Origin: Isoetes taiwanensis
Lineage: Eukaryota; Streptophyta; Lycopodiopsida; Isoetales; Isoetaceae
DNA length: 64,000 bases
Assembly: GCA_021234155.1 (NCBI GenBank)
Contig: JAJEKV010000059.1
Span: 8,934,779-8,998,778 of the forward strand
Direction: 5' to 3'
Numbering within the stretch: position 1 is the stretch's first letter; each line of letters begins with the position of its first letter. This document shows, one piece after another, positions 10,691 to 23,560 of this stretch. The notes under the pieces are model-generated. The model worked only from the letters and a program-made list of their open reading frames with translations, did not search any database and was not told where the DNA came from. Position numbers and translations under genes: made by a program.

Positions 10691-13302
10691 AGTTTGAAAG
10701 AAAACTTGAAAAGAATGCAAGATATGGCTTGCCACGTTTCACATTAAGATTTTTATATTCTATATTAAAAGGCAAAAAATGCATAAATTAATTACAATGC
10801 CACCTCAAAATCTATATATTAAATATAGATAAGATATGGTGGCAAATAAATGCACATGCCACCTCAACTACACCTCATGATTACAATAAATGCTTGCATG
10901 CACATGTATGCCACCTAACCACATGCATAGGAACTTCTTGTCACCTTCCTCTCTTATAGTTTGAACGATCCAGATTTCACCTTCCCCCATCTAACGGCCC
11001 ATGTGCATGGTGCATGGCCCATGCATGTATGTGCATATGTATGCATGTGCACATCGTGCCCATCCATGCATCACATGAGGTGGAATTATAACAACCCTTG
11101 ATTTTGTCATTTGACGGCTAGGATCAATCTCTATGAATATGACCCATGGGATGACAAAATCACACATCGATCACGGCCGGCTCCAAATGCGACAAAATAG
11201 TGCCAAAGCACCACTCCTTAGAAAGGTCTCGACGAGAGAAATCCAATGGCGTGGGCCCCACCTTCATCCGACCCCTCTCGCAAGCTACGGGCCTTCAAGA
11301 CGATTAAAACGTAGGAAGCTTCCTAGAAAGTCCATTCATAAATACTTTGCCACCTCACTACCTTTTTATTAATGAGGGTGCCTTTTTATTAATGAGGGTG
11401 CCACCTCACCTCCTTTAAAAAAAAAAAAATCAATTTAATATTAAAAAGTTAATGGCTAGGATTTATGCTCACCTTTTTAATCTAACGGTTGAGATCTGCT
11501 GCACCAACTTTTTTTTTTTGGCACCTTCCTTGCACCTTCTTCACAAAAATCAAGGGCTAGGATTTATTCTCCCCTTTTGATCCAACGGTTTGGGGATGTG
11601 GTGCATGCCCCCATGCATGCCCATGCATGCCCATCATGGCCATCCATGCACCTCAATGAGGTGGCATTATCCTGGCCTTTCATTTCGTGTGATTGGACGG
11701 CCGATGAATCTCTATGAACATGGGCATGGGATGACAAAACACACATCTAATACGTGTATATATATTAGTGATATATATACAAGTGGTTCTACTATGAGGG
11801 ACTGCACAAATTCGACCGGAAACCAATGCAAAGTTATTCAATGAAGATTCTATAAGCATTCCCCTAGATTCTTTATGTTTCTATGAAGATTTCCCTAGAT
11901 TCTCAAAGATTTTATGAAGATTCCCTTAGATCTCCTATGTTCACAAAGATTCTTTTTAGATTCTCCTAGATTTCCAAAGATTATGCCAAGATTCCTCAAG
12001 ATTCTATGTAGATTCTCCTAGATTCTCCAAGATTTTATGAAGATTCCTCTAAATTTCCTTATATTTCCCTAGATTCAGAGAAGTTCTCTTGATATTCTCA
12101 TAGATTCCCCAAGATTCCCCAAGATTCCGTCTAGATTCCCCAAGATTTTATGTAGTTCTATTGAATTCTCCAAGATTTGATGAAGATTCTCCTAGATTCC
12201 TTTAGATTATAGGAAAATTCTCCATGATTCTATCATGATTTCACTAGATTCTCAAAGCTTTTAGAAAGATTTCCTTAGATTCCCAAATATTCTCTTAAGA
12301 TTCCTCGAGATTCTCTAAGATCCTCTAGATCTTAGATGATTCCATCAAGATTCCTCTAGATTCTTAAAGATTCTATGAAGATTCCCTTGGATTCCCTTAA
12401 TTTCTCAAAGATTCTCTCGTGATTCCTATAGATTCCCTTCGATTTTCCAAAGATTCCCTTTGATTCCCAAAGATTCTCTTAAGATTCCCATAGATTCTAT
12501 AAAGATTCCTCTAGATTCTCCAAGATTGCATCAAGATTCCTCTAGATTCTCCACGTATTTATGAAGATTCCTTTAGATTCCCTCAAATTCCTATGGATTC
12601 CCTTTAGATTCTCTAAGATTCTTTTAGAATTCCTCTAGATTCTCTAAGATCTCTGATGATTCCCCAGATTCCTATAAATTACCATGAATTCCTAAAATTC
12701 TAAGATTCCAAAAAGATTCTTAGTGTTCGATCACGCTAATCGCAACTACTTACGAAATAGTGCCAAAGCACCACTCATTGGAAAGCTCTCGGCGAGAGGA
12801 ATCTAATGGCGTGGGTCCCACCTTTATCCGACCCTCACCAAGCAAGCTACGTGCCTTTGAAGGCGATTAAACAAATGGAAGCTTCCTAGAAAGTCTAATC
12901 ATAAATGTTTTGCCACCTCGTTACCTTTTTATTAATGAGGGTGCCACCTCACCTCTTTTAAATAAAAAAAAATCAATTTAATATTAAAAAGTTAATGGCT
13001 AGGATTTATGCTCACTTTTTGATCCAATCGGCTAAGATCCGCTACACGGATCTACTTTAAAGGACCTTCCTTGCACCTTCCTTACAAAAAATCAAGGGCT
13101 AGGATTTATCCTCCCCTTTCAATCCAACGGTCCAGAGATGTGGTGCATGCCCCCATGCATGACCCATGCATGCCTCCATGCATGCCCATAAGCAATGGAT
13201 GGCCCTGATGCTGCCACCTCACCTGCCCCACTTTAAATGGACGGCATCCGGGCATGTAAGAATCAAACACATTATATACCAAAGTTTATGATATACCTTT
13301 AT
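10691..13302. repeat. 2.6-kb tandem duplication, copy B (E1' and E2')
   Basis: Second copy of 8077-10686. It contains the right part of E1 (10691-11765), then E2' (11772-13302) with its minisatellite. Here E2' keeps its TA-rich outer end (CTTTATATATATAACTG at 13297-13313), which copy A has lost. Small frames that recur in both copies (for example 8519/11133 and 8975/11590) have no recognisable protein and change frame between copies, so I do not call genes. Confidence 0.9.
11842..12722. repeat. AGATTC minisatellite, E2' block
   Basis: Near-identical copy of the 9227-10113 block, lying in copy B of the 2.6-kb duplication. Confidence 0.9.
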
Positions 13303-14812
13303 ATATATAACTGATATATATATAAATATATATATATATCAAATTAACGGATGGTTTTGCCCAGTACAAAGCTTAGAAGGTAAGTTAAAAACCTATCTTG
13401 AGATTGCCTCTATTTATCTGCATTTGTTCCGTACAAGTGCCCAGTACATTTTTTATAGTTTTGCCCAGTACAAGTGCTAGAAGTTGAGTAAGAGACCTGG
13501 CTTGGAAGTAGGCTTCTGTTATATGCACATGACATAAGAACCAGGAAAGGAAACTGGCTGTGACATGGTTCTGCCCTGCAGAAAGGCTAGAAATGACTTG
13601 GGAAACCCAATCTTATTTTGTCTGCATTTGGGGCTTGTAGCAGATGAATAAACACAATACTAAGTTATGGCCATGTTACTAGCGGATGGGCAAGTGAATT
13701 AAATAGCTAAATTTCATTGTATTTGACTCCTGGGCCATTGGTCAGGCTTTGAACAGAGGTCTGTCTTGGCATGATACATAGACCAGAATGACATAGTGCA
13801 AACCATCTTTCCACGAGCATGCTCAGCATTTAAGAATGGACCCAGGATCAAGACCAGCTTGACAAGGTACTGGTGCATAAGTAACAGCGGCTCTTTAACA
13901 GGGGACAAAGAATTAGCTAGACTTTGGTAGATCCATGTAGAATATTTTTCTCAAAGGAAAATGCAAGTGTAGCACACATAAGGCATGATGTAATCTAAGT
14001 TATATTGGACAACAATTAGCTAGACTTTGACTGTCAGACCCATGTAGGATATTTTCTCAATGTTCTCGAGGGAAATGGCAAGTGTATCAACCATAAGGCA
14101 TGGTATTATGCTTAACTGGGTATCTTGAGATTGGCTCAATTTATCTGCATTTGTTCCGTGAACCAGAGATTTGTTTTTAAGAATGTGGCCATGCTGGCCT
14201 TGGCTGTTTGCATTACTGGATTCGGTGATGGTACGTCACTAATGGTTGGAGCTTCAAACTTTCCCGAGGGAAAATGCAGGGGTAGCACATATAAGACATG
14301 GTACATGCGGGTTATTCTAGCTGAGCCCTACCGTGAACGTGGAGCTTGGCCCATTGACGGTAATCCATTGACATTATTCCAAATGGTAATATTCTATAAT
14401 CTTGTTTTTTCAGCCTGCCAGGTTCCATTGCTTTCTCACATGATGTTGGGGATTATGATTTTGCCTTAAAATAGTAAATCAGTGACTGGCATGGCACTGA
14501 TAGTAAAAGCTGTTGTCTTTAAGATGCTCACTGTGCAGTTACATTGTCAAGGGGTAAGAGCTTAATTCCCTACCAGTTTTATGAAGGATACGACCTACAT
14601 GGTTGTCAATTGTATGGTTTGTTTAAATAAAGACCCGTATAAAAACAATCATGCCACATATGGTGGAGATGGATAGGAAAGTGAACAGCAAGATTAGTTA
14701 AGTCATTTTGAAACGTAATCAGACATTGTTTTGGCTGGCACTATCAGGAGCTCTTCACTTCTTAGAACTCCTAACTGTACGACAGGAACTAGCATTATGA
14801 GGAAAATGGCAA

Positions 14813-15040
14813 GTGCATGGCGCAACCATAAGCATGATGCAAACAACAGTATATGGCAACATGGAAGTTAGAGTATACGCCAAGGGGCAAACGCGACATC
14901 AGGGTAATATTTGTTTTGATGAACAAAATCATAGGATATTGAAATTACAAGATCATTTGGCTTTTCTAAATGTGGAATTATACAATAGTGGAAGAAGATT
15001 CGTTAAGTATGTTGGGCCCTTTATTGTATGTTTGACATAG
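14813..15040 (+). other. Small open frame kept in both E3 copies, unknown
   Basis: A 75-codon frame, identical in E3' (20121-20348). It has no signal peptide, membrane segment or motif I recognise. Conservation is explained by the recent duplication and is not evidence of selection. Probably part of a captured gene or chance. Confidence 0.2.
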
Positions 15041-15478
15041 GCTAGGGTTCATTCAGCAAATGGCTGAGAGAAGGGCAGCAGGATGAAGATTTCAACATTC
15101 TGCCGCATCATTACCAGAATTGATTTGTATTAATTGCACCCACATCTATGGTTTGCACATCTCTATGGTTGGGACAAGTTTAAGTACACGTTCCCTTGGT
15201 ATGGACCCCTTATTATGGACGTAACTTTAAAGCATCAATCAGGGAGGTGACAAAGTATTACATGACATTTGGGCGAATGGGGTAAGTATATTGGGTTGTT
15301 TTTTCCATGGCAACTCATTGAGTAAATTATGAGGTGGTGCCAACATTTGAGTAAGTATTGGTTGAATTAAAAGTTTAATTAAATTAAAAAAGAAAAAGGA
15401 ATGAAGCTGAATTTCGTGAAACACTGTAGCACCTACTAGGGTTTGCTAATCCGGATGCGGATCTCCCCAAATCCGATC

Positions 15479-16120
15479 ATGGCGAGGAAGGGCGGTAAGT
15501 ACAGCCTGATGCTTGGTGCATCATAACAAGGAATGGTGTGGCAGCTAAAGTTAGCAAGCAGGGTAACGTGGCTTCCGGAAGCACCAGAAAGGAAACACAG
15601 GTTAGGACGAAGCTTTCTCCTTTGGATAAAAGTAGCGGCAGCCCGAAAGTTAGCGAGGGTTAATCATGGGGCATAAAATGCTGTCAGGCATTTGTCCCAC
15701 AAAGCTAAAATAGAGGCTGATCAACAACAGCAGGTTCACAGGAGCACCATGGTTCTTGCATCCCTTATGGGCAAGAACATATTGACAAGTCCGGAAATGC
15801 TCAATCTCATTTGTGGAGCAGGCTTTGATCTGCAGGCTCTATGCAAAAAGGATGGGCGATTTAGGGTCTTGTATTGTCGAAGCAACGAAAGATCGGATTC
15901 TTGGAAGCGCCCTTGTTTTTACCATACGAATGACAAAGGGCAAGCAAATGAGGATGGCACGAATAGTGTTGCTGCTACAGAAGAAGTTGTGGACACTGTC
16001 CCATTTGAAGCTGACGATTTTGAGAAAGCAGAGGAGCTTCAACTCAACCAGGTTTTTCTTAGCAGTAGTTTCCATTTTACATTGCTTTTTGCATTGAACA
16101 ATCTACTTTTAAAGGGCTAG
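15479..16120 (+). pseudogene. Captured gene piece in E3, unknown product
   Basis: Looks like exons of a host gene. ATGGCGAGGAAGGGCG is followed by a consensus donor GTAAGT (15495). A 142-codon frame at 15692-16120 ends its coding-like part at FEADDFEKAEELQLNQ, followed by GTTTTTC, a possible donor at about 16051. The protein is charged and soluble with a Gln-rich start; I cannot name it. The copy in E3' (20999-21427) differs by a few residues (NERSDSW against SKDLDSW), and the first donor there is damaged (GTAGTA). No full gene is present. Confidence 0.35.
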
Positions 16121-18165
16121 ACGAAATTCCACACTATTTTGAAAGGCACAGCAGATCTGCCTGAATTTGTTGTAAGATATTCGTGCTATTTTACTCACTC
16201 TGTATGTAGGGTGTCACTTGAGAAGGTTAAATATAATAAATACCCTGGTGTTTGAGATTCATATCCCACAGTTTTCTTGAGAATAAATTGGAGTGAAATA
16301 TGGCTGTAAAAATCATAAGCGTGCCCACCACCCTTATTATAATATTGTAGAACATGAGTGATTCATTTCTGATAGTTCAATAAATACTGAACTTTCCCCT
16401 AAGCACGTGGACATGCATGACATAATTAGATGTCTGCATATGAGGATGTTATTTGAGGCTTAAATTCAGGCCTGAACATATCCTTTAAAGGATTACTGCA
16501 TTAAATCTTGATGCGGTTTTGTTCAAATGCAGTACAATTGCATGATGACTGGCAAATAAACTTGCCATTAAATACTTGTCGACATTAAATACTTGTGGAT
16601 TTGCAGAAATGGAGGGGTCTTGCATTCCTTCAACTGGTTATGGTTGGTATTTACTGCTGTACAATATATGCATAAAGTGATCATAGTAACTGCTACAAAT
16701 GAATTATGGTTGGTGAAGGGCGATGAGCCATGCCAAGACCACTGCTTACCTGTTAACCCTTGCCTCATTACCAATTCTTTGCTAATGTTGGTCTGTTTGG
16801 TTACAGGTAACCGGTCTTGCATCTCCAATTTCTTTGTATTTTGGATGTTTGGACGCGTATTTTACATGAAGAGTACAAGCTAGCTGTATGTTGGATGGAA
16901 GATTTGCCACATGTTGGAGTACAATCTAAGCTTTTTATTGGAGGCTGAAAATATATTTCTGATCTTCTATATTCTGTTAGAATCTAGCATTTTACAGTTT
17001 GCAAAACAGAGGTACCTATTTCAATTCTCTTTTTATGCTTAAACTGCGCTCATAAAATCATGAGCACAATAAACAAGGCATTTGGTTGCGCGCAGTAAGT
17101 CTATCTTGACATAATTTCTGTTTTAGACCATGCCTAATTTCTGGAAGTCATATCATTTGAAACGCAATGCCTTGTTTTCCATTTCTGTTGCTGAATAGTC
17201 AGATAGAGATAAGACATGCAAAATCATAAACAATATGAGAAAATGCAAGTGTGTTTGGATAAGTAACAGATATTATAGATCAACAGACATTATTGTTTAC
17301 AGATGGTTTATTTGAAATGAAAAATGCATGATACGAGAACTATGTAAATTCTACTCTGAATACAGAATAAAAAGGCATAGAAAGGCAATATCGCAGTATG
17401 TTTTTATTAATATGATGTTTTCTTGTTGGAAGCAAATACATAAGGAGGAAGTAAGGAACCTGTATATCTGTTGTTTAAGTGATTGCATCATGAATATAGG
17501 ATCTGAAAGTTGTTTAAATGACTGCATCATGAATATGGGATCAAAAATCTCAGTTGAGAGTAAGGAAAAGAAAAAGGGTATCTTGCATGTTTATTGGGTT
17601 GTCGAAAAGGAAATTTTTAGATTGAATGGTTTACAGGATAAATCAAGTAACTCTGTGGCATATTTAAGCATAGGACTGAGTATGGAAATGGCTAGTCTAA
17701 GTAGTATGGACATATGTCTAAATAGGAATAAATGCTGGATCTCCAAGGCTATCTCAGTCTTATGGCTGAGAACTGATAATTTCTAAAGCCCATGGTTTAG
17801 AAAGCCAAGTCTTTGGTCAAGGCTTTGGCAAGTTTATATATTCTGTGACTTCAGTAAACCAGTTTAACTGGTTTGAGTCTTGGAGATCCGGCTGTATAAT
17901 AAAGTCTGCACTGCTGAACAGGCTGATGACATGACTGGTATTTGTGGATTTGAGGCATGATCTTGATAACGTACTAAGCAATCTTTATGCATCTAGCAGG
18001 GAGCAAATATGGAGGCATGCATATTCTAGGCAAAAACAAGAAGAACTGAGGGAGTACTGCAGAGCAGAATGTGCATTTGAGGCATACATATTCTAGGTAA
18101 ATGTTTGCTTTCATAAAAAAGAATGCAGAAATATAGGAGTAATCTGAGTATTACTATTCTAACAA

Positions 18166-18312
18166 AGAATGGCCTATGGCCAAATCATGCAAAGTATGGC
18201 CTATGGCCAAATCAAACAAGCCCTCGGGCATACATTTACAAAGAATGGCTTATGGCCAAATCATGCAAAGTATGGCCTATGGCCAAATCAAGCAAGCCCT
18301 CGGGCATACATT
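18166..18312. repeat. 74-bp tandem repeat with TGGCCTATGGCCA palindromes
   Basis: Two copies of a unit that starts AAAGAATGGC and ends CCCTCGGGCATACATTT. Each unit carries two TGGCC(T)ATGGCCA inverted repeats. It lies only in E3, in the part that E3' lacks. Confidence 0.9.
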
Positions 18313-18536
18313 TCGCACAATTCGAGCGGTCTTTGTGCATAATAACCCTGTGACAGCGGATTGCAACCAACATATATTGTTACAACTCTTCAGAAAGCGT
18401 GGCTGACAGTCAGTAGGTCTTTGAACAATGGCATTTTTTCTGGATATAAGTACGACCCTTCTGTCTTGCTCAAGGTAGGGCCATGCAGGTTGCATTCCCT
18501 GATTTTATAGTCATTTTTTATCATACGCACAGTTGG

Positions 18537-18627
18537 CAGGGGGATCCCTATGAGTATGGGGATCCTCCTGTCCCTGTACTCAATAGGTTTCTCGCTGCCT
18601 TCCGGTTGGAGGCAGGGTATTTCTTAT
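18537..18627 (+). other. Terminal hairpins and end of E3
   Basis: First inverted repeat: AGGGGGATCC paired with GGATCCTCCT (9 of 10 pairs, 18537-18568). Second: CTGCCT, a 9-base loop, AGGCAG (18595-18615). Then GGTATTTCTT and the TA tract. A GC hairpin about 10 bases from the end is a hallmark of Helitron 3' ends, but the canonical CTRR end is absent here. Confidence 0.55.
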
Positions 18628-18629
18628 AT

Positions 18630-21600
18630 ATATAAATATATATATATCAAATTAACGGATGGTTTTGCCCAGTACAAAGCTTAGAAGGTAAGTTAAAAAC
18701 CTATCTTGAGATTGCCTCAATTTATCTGCATTTGTTCCGTACAAGTGCCCAGTACATTTTTTATAGTTTTGCCCAGTACAAGTGCTAGAAGTTGAGTAAG
18801 AGACCTGGCTTGGAAGTAGGCTTCTGTTATATGCACATGACATAAGAACCGTGAAAGGAAACCGGTCAGACATGGTTCTCGCCTATGAGAAAAGGCTAGA
18901 AATGACTTGGGAAACCCAATCTTATTTTGTCTGCATTTGGGGCTTGTAGCAGATGAATAAACACAATACTAAGTTATGGCCACGGGCAAGTGAATTAAAT
19001 AGCTAAATTTCATTGTATTTGACTCCTGGACCATTGGTCAGGCTTTGAACAGAGGTCTGTCTTGGCATGATACATAGACCAGAATGACATAGTGCAAACC
19101 ATCTTTCCACGAGCATGCTCAGCATTTAAGAATGGACCCAGGATCAAGACCAGCTTGACAAGATACTGGTGCATAAGTAACAGCGGCTCTTTAACATTTA
19201 ACAGGGGACAAAGAATTAGCTAGACTTTGGTAGATCCATGTAGAATATTTTTCTCAAAGGAAAATGCAAGTGTAGCACACATAAGGCATGATGTAATCTA
19301 AGTTATTTTGGACAACAATTAGCTAGACTTTGACCGGCCGACCCCATGTAGGATATTTTCTCAATGTTCTCGAGGGAAATGGCAAGTGTATCAACCATAA
19401 GGCATGGTATTATGCTTAACCGGGTATCTTGAGATTGGCTCAATTTATCTCGCATTTGTTCCGCGGAACCGCAGATTTGTTTTAAGAATGTGGCCATCTT
19501 TGGCCTTGGCCGCTTGCATTATCGATTCGGTGATGGTACGTCACTAATGGTTGGAGCTTCAAACTTTCCCCGAGGGAAAATGCAGGGGTAGCACATATAA
19601 GACATGGTACATGCGGGTTATTCTAGCCGAGCCCTACCGTGAACGTGGAGCTTGGCCCATTGACGCGGTAATCCATTGACATTATTCCAAATGGTAATAT
19701 TCTATAATCTTGTTTTTTCAGCCTGCCAGGTTCCATTGCTTTCTCACATGATGTTGGGGATTATGATTTTGCCTTAAAATAGTAAATCAGTGACTGGCAT
19801 GGCACTGATAGTAAAAGCTGTTGTCTTTAAGATGCTCACTGTGCAGTTACATTGTCAAGGGGTAAGAGCTTAATTCCCTACCAGTTTTATGAAGGATACG
19901 ACCTACATGGTTGTCAATTGTATGGTTTGTTTAAATAAAGACCCGTATAAAAACAATCATGCCACATATGGTGGAGATGGATAGGAAAGTGAACAGCAAG
20001 ATTAGTTAAGTCATTTTGAAACGTAATCAGACATTGTTTTGGCTGGCACTATCAGGAGCTCTTCACTTCTTAGAACTCCTAACTGTACGACAGGAACTAG
20101 CATTATGAGGAAAATGGCAAGTGCATGGCGCAACCATAAGCATGATGCAAACAACAGTATATGGCAACATGGAAGTTAGAGTATACGCCAAGGGGCAAAC
20201 GCGACATCAGGGTAATATTTGTTTTGATGAACAAAATCATAGGATATTGAAATTACAAGATCATTTGGCTTTTCTAAATGTGGAATTATACAATAGTGGA
20301 AGAAGATTCGTTAAGTATGTTGGGCCCTTTATTGTATGTTTGACATAGGCTAGGGTTCATTCAAAAAATGATGGTCGAGAGAAGGGCAAAGGGATGAAGA
20401 TTTCAACATTCTGCCGCATCATTACCAGAATTGATTTGTATTAATTGCACCCACATCTATGGTTTGCACATCTCTATGGTTGGGACAAGTTTAAGTACAC
20501 GTTCCCTTGGTATGGACCCCTTATTATGGACGTAACTTTAAAGCATCAATCAGGGAGGTGACAAAGTATTACATGACATTTGGGCGAATGGGGTAAGTAT
20601 ATTGGGTTGTTTTTTCCATGGCAACTCATTGAGTAAATTATGAGGTGGTGCCAACATTTGAGTAAGTATTGGTTGAATTAAAAGTTTAATTAAATTAAAA
20701 AAGAAAAAGGAATGAAGCTGAATTTCGTGAAACACTGTAGCACCTACTAGGGTTTGCTAATCCGGATGCGGATCTCCCCAAATCCGATCATGGCGAGGAA
20801 GGGCGGTAGTACGGCCGATGCTTGGTGCATCATAACAAGGAATGGTGTGGCAGCTAAAGTTAGCAAGCAGGGTAACGTGGCTTCCGGAAGCACCAGAAAG
20901 GAAACACAGGTTAGGACGAAGCTTTCTCCTTTGGATAAAAGTAGCAGCAGTCTGAGTTAGCAGAGGTTAATCATGGGGCATAAAATGCTGTCAGGCATTT
21001 GTCCCACAAAGCTAAAATAGAGGCTGATCAACAACAGCAGGTTCACAGGAGCACCATGGTTCTTGCATCCCTTATGGGCAAGAACATATTGACAAGTCCG
21101 GAAATGCTCAATCTCATTTGTGGAGCAGGCTTTGATCTGCAGGCTCTATGCAAAAAGGATGGGCGATTTAGGGTCTTGTATTGTCGAAGCAGCAAAGATC
21201 TGGATTCTTGGAAGCGCCCTTGTTTTTACCATACGAATGACAAAGGGCAAGCAAATGAGGATGGCACGAATAGTGTTGCTGCTACAGAAGAAGTTGTGGA
21301 CACTGTCCCATTTGAAGCTGACGATTTTGAGAAAGCAGAGGAGCTTCAACTCAACCAGGTTTTTCTTAGCAGTAGTTTCCATTTTACATTGCTTTTTGCA
21401 TTGAACAATCTACTTTTAAAGGGCTAGACGAAATTCCACACTATTTTGAAAGGCACAGGCAGATCTGCCTGAATTTGTTGTAAGATATTCGTGCTATTTT
21501 ACTCACTCTGTATGTAGGGTGTCACTTGAGAAGGTTAAATATAATAAATACCCTGGTGTTTGAGATTCATATCCCACAGTTTTCTTGAGAATAAATTGGA

Positions 21601-23107
21601 GTGAAATATGGCCTGTAAAATCATAAGCAGGCCCACCACCCTTATTATAATATTGTAGAACATGAGTGATTCATTTCTGATAGTTCAATAAATACTGAAC
21701 TTTCCCCTAAGCACGTGGACATGCATGACATAATTAGATGTCTGCATATGAGGATGTTATTTGAGGCTTAAATTCAGGCCTGAACATATCCTTTAAAGGA
21801 TTACTGCATTAAATCTTGATGCGGTTTTGTTCAAATGCAGTACAATTGCATGATGACTGGCAAATAAACTTGCCATTAAATACTTGTCGACATTAAATAC
21901 TTGTGGATTTGCAGAAATGGAGGGGTCTTGCATTCCTTCAACTGGTTATGGTTGGTATTTACTGCTGTACAATATATGCATAAAGTGATCATAGTAACTG
22001 CTACAAATGAATTATGGTTGGTGAAGGGCGATGAGCCATGCCAAGACCACTGCTTACCTGTTAACCCTTGCCTCATTACCAATCTTTGCTAATGTTGGTC
22101 TGTTTGGTTACAGGTAACCGGTCTTGCATCTCCAATTTCTTTGTATTTTGGATGTTTGGACGCGTATTTTACATGAAGAGTACAAGCTAGCTGTATGCTG
22201 GATGGAAGATTTGCCACATGTTGGAGTACAATCTAAGCTTTTTATTGGAGGCTGAAAATATATTTCTGATATTCTGTTAGAATGTAGCATTTTACGGTTT
22301 GCAAAACAGAGGTACCTATTTCAATTCTCTTTTCATGCTTAAATTGCGCTCATAAAATCATGAGCACAATAAACAAGGCATTTGGTTGCGCGCAATTAAT
22401 TTCTGTTTTAGACCATGCCTAATTTCTGGAAGTCATATCATTTGAAATGCAATGCCTTGTTTTCCATTTCTGTTGCTGAATAGTCAGATAGAGATAAGAC
22501 ATGCAAAATCATAAACAATATGAGAAAATGCAAGTGTGCTTGGATAAGTAACAGATATTATAGATCAACAGACATAGTTTACAGATGGTTTATTTGAAAT
22601 GAAAAATGCATGATACGAGAATTATGTAAATTCTGCTCTGAATACAGAATAAAATAGAAAGGCAATACCGCAGTATGTTTTTATTAATATGATGTTTTCT
22701 TGTTGGAAGCAAATACATAAGGAGGAAGTAAGGAACCTGTATATCTGTTGTTTAAGTGATTGCATCATGAATATAGGATCTGAAATCTCAGTTGTTTAAA
22801 TGACTGCATCATGAATATGAAATCTCAGTTGAGAGTAAGGAAAAGAAAAAGGGTACCTTGCATGTTTATTGGGTTGTAGAAAAGGAAATTTTTAGATCGA
22901 ATGGTTTACAGGATAAATCAAGTAACTCTGTGGCATATTTAAGCATAGGACTGAGTATGGAAATGGCTAGTCTAAGTAGTATGGACATATGTCTAAATAG
23001 GAATAAATGCTGGATCTCCAAGGCTATCTCAGTCTTATGGCTGAGAACTGATAATTTCTAAAGCCCATGGTTTAGAAAGCCAAGTCTTTGGTCAAGGCTT
23101 TGGCAAG
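18630..23107 (+). mobile_element. E3': second copy of the 5.3-kb element, 3' truncated
   Basis: Tandem copy of 13320-17834 (offset 5307-5308). Homology stops at GGCTTTGGCAAGT (23108), where TA repeats and the right end of E4 take over. The last 790 bases of E3 are absent here. Long runs are identical to E3. The differences cluster at CAG/CTG sites in 18845-18900, 19330-19530, 20360-20390 and 20805-20960. Confidence 0.85.
20754..21427 (+). pseudogene. Captured gene piece in E3', unknown product
   Basis: Duplicate of the 15479-16120 piece. A frame at 20754-20960 (68 codons, MARKGG start region then a basic, Ser/Thr-rich stretch) is open here but not in E3 because of small changes. The 142-codon frame at 20999-21427 is kept. 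I recognise no family. Confidence 0.3.
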
Positions 23108-23129
23108 TATATATATATATATATACAAG

Positions 23130-23560
23130 TTTTTGTACTTTAAATGGGTCTATGAACTATGGTTTACAAAATATGGGAACAAAATCCAAGATTAAGAATG
23201 GCAGGAATGGCAGTATGCATCTAGTCCAAAGTCTTGAAGTTTTAAGCTAAACCCTTTGCCTGATGGCCATTCAATGGAGCTCATCATTGTTTATTAGAAG
23301 GGAGACTTGCAATTAGATTTCATCTGATGACTCCACGATGACGAAGCAAACTTTGACTATAATCCTATTGGGTACAACTTTATTCGGCGAGCATCCATTC
23401 TTGGTGAAGGGTGTTCCCACTTTTTTCAACGTGTAGGGTGTCTTTGGCTCAGCGAAGTTAAATTGCATCTCCTCTAACAATGAGCATAGATATTTGGTGA
23501 ACAGTTTACATGCATCCACACACCTCATTGACAAACAAACTCTTTGATAAATATTTTGTT
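23130..23560 (-). repeat. Shared right subterminal region of E4
   Basis: Read on the minus strand this ends with AAACCATAGTTCATAGACCC and then the right terminus. The same order occurs at 37720-37770 (E5) and 55210-55260 (E7). A block around 23440-23520 aligns with 37255-37345. It probably holds sites used in transposition, by analogy with Helitron ends. Confidence 0.6.

Larger units (their letters stand above)
13320..18627 (+). mobile_element. E3: 5.3-kb element, first copy
   Basis: Bounded on both sides by TATATATAAATATATATA tracts and repeated immediately to the right (offset 5308). It begins ATCAAATTAACGGATGG. Near its right end are two hairpins (18537-18568 and 18595-18615), then about 10 bases, then the TA tract, an arrangement typical of Helitron 3' ends. 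The middle has exon-like pieces of a gene I do not recognise (15479-16051). Its ends differ from those of E4-E9, so it may be a separate family that also sits in TA repeats. Confidence 0.6.

Noticed and set aside
17328-17786. 152-codon frame in E3 as a gene
   Set aside because: It contains an internal 37-base direct repeat and is broken by deletions in E3' (only the last part, 22858-23061, stays open). The residue make-up looks like intron sequence.
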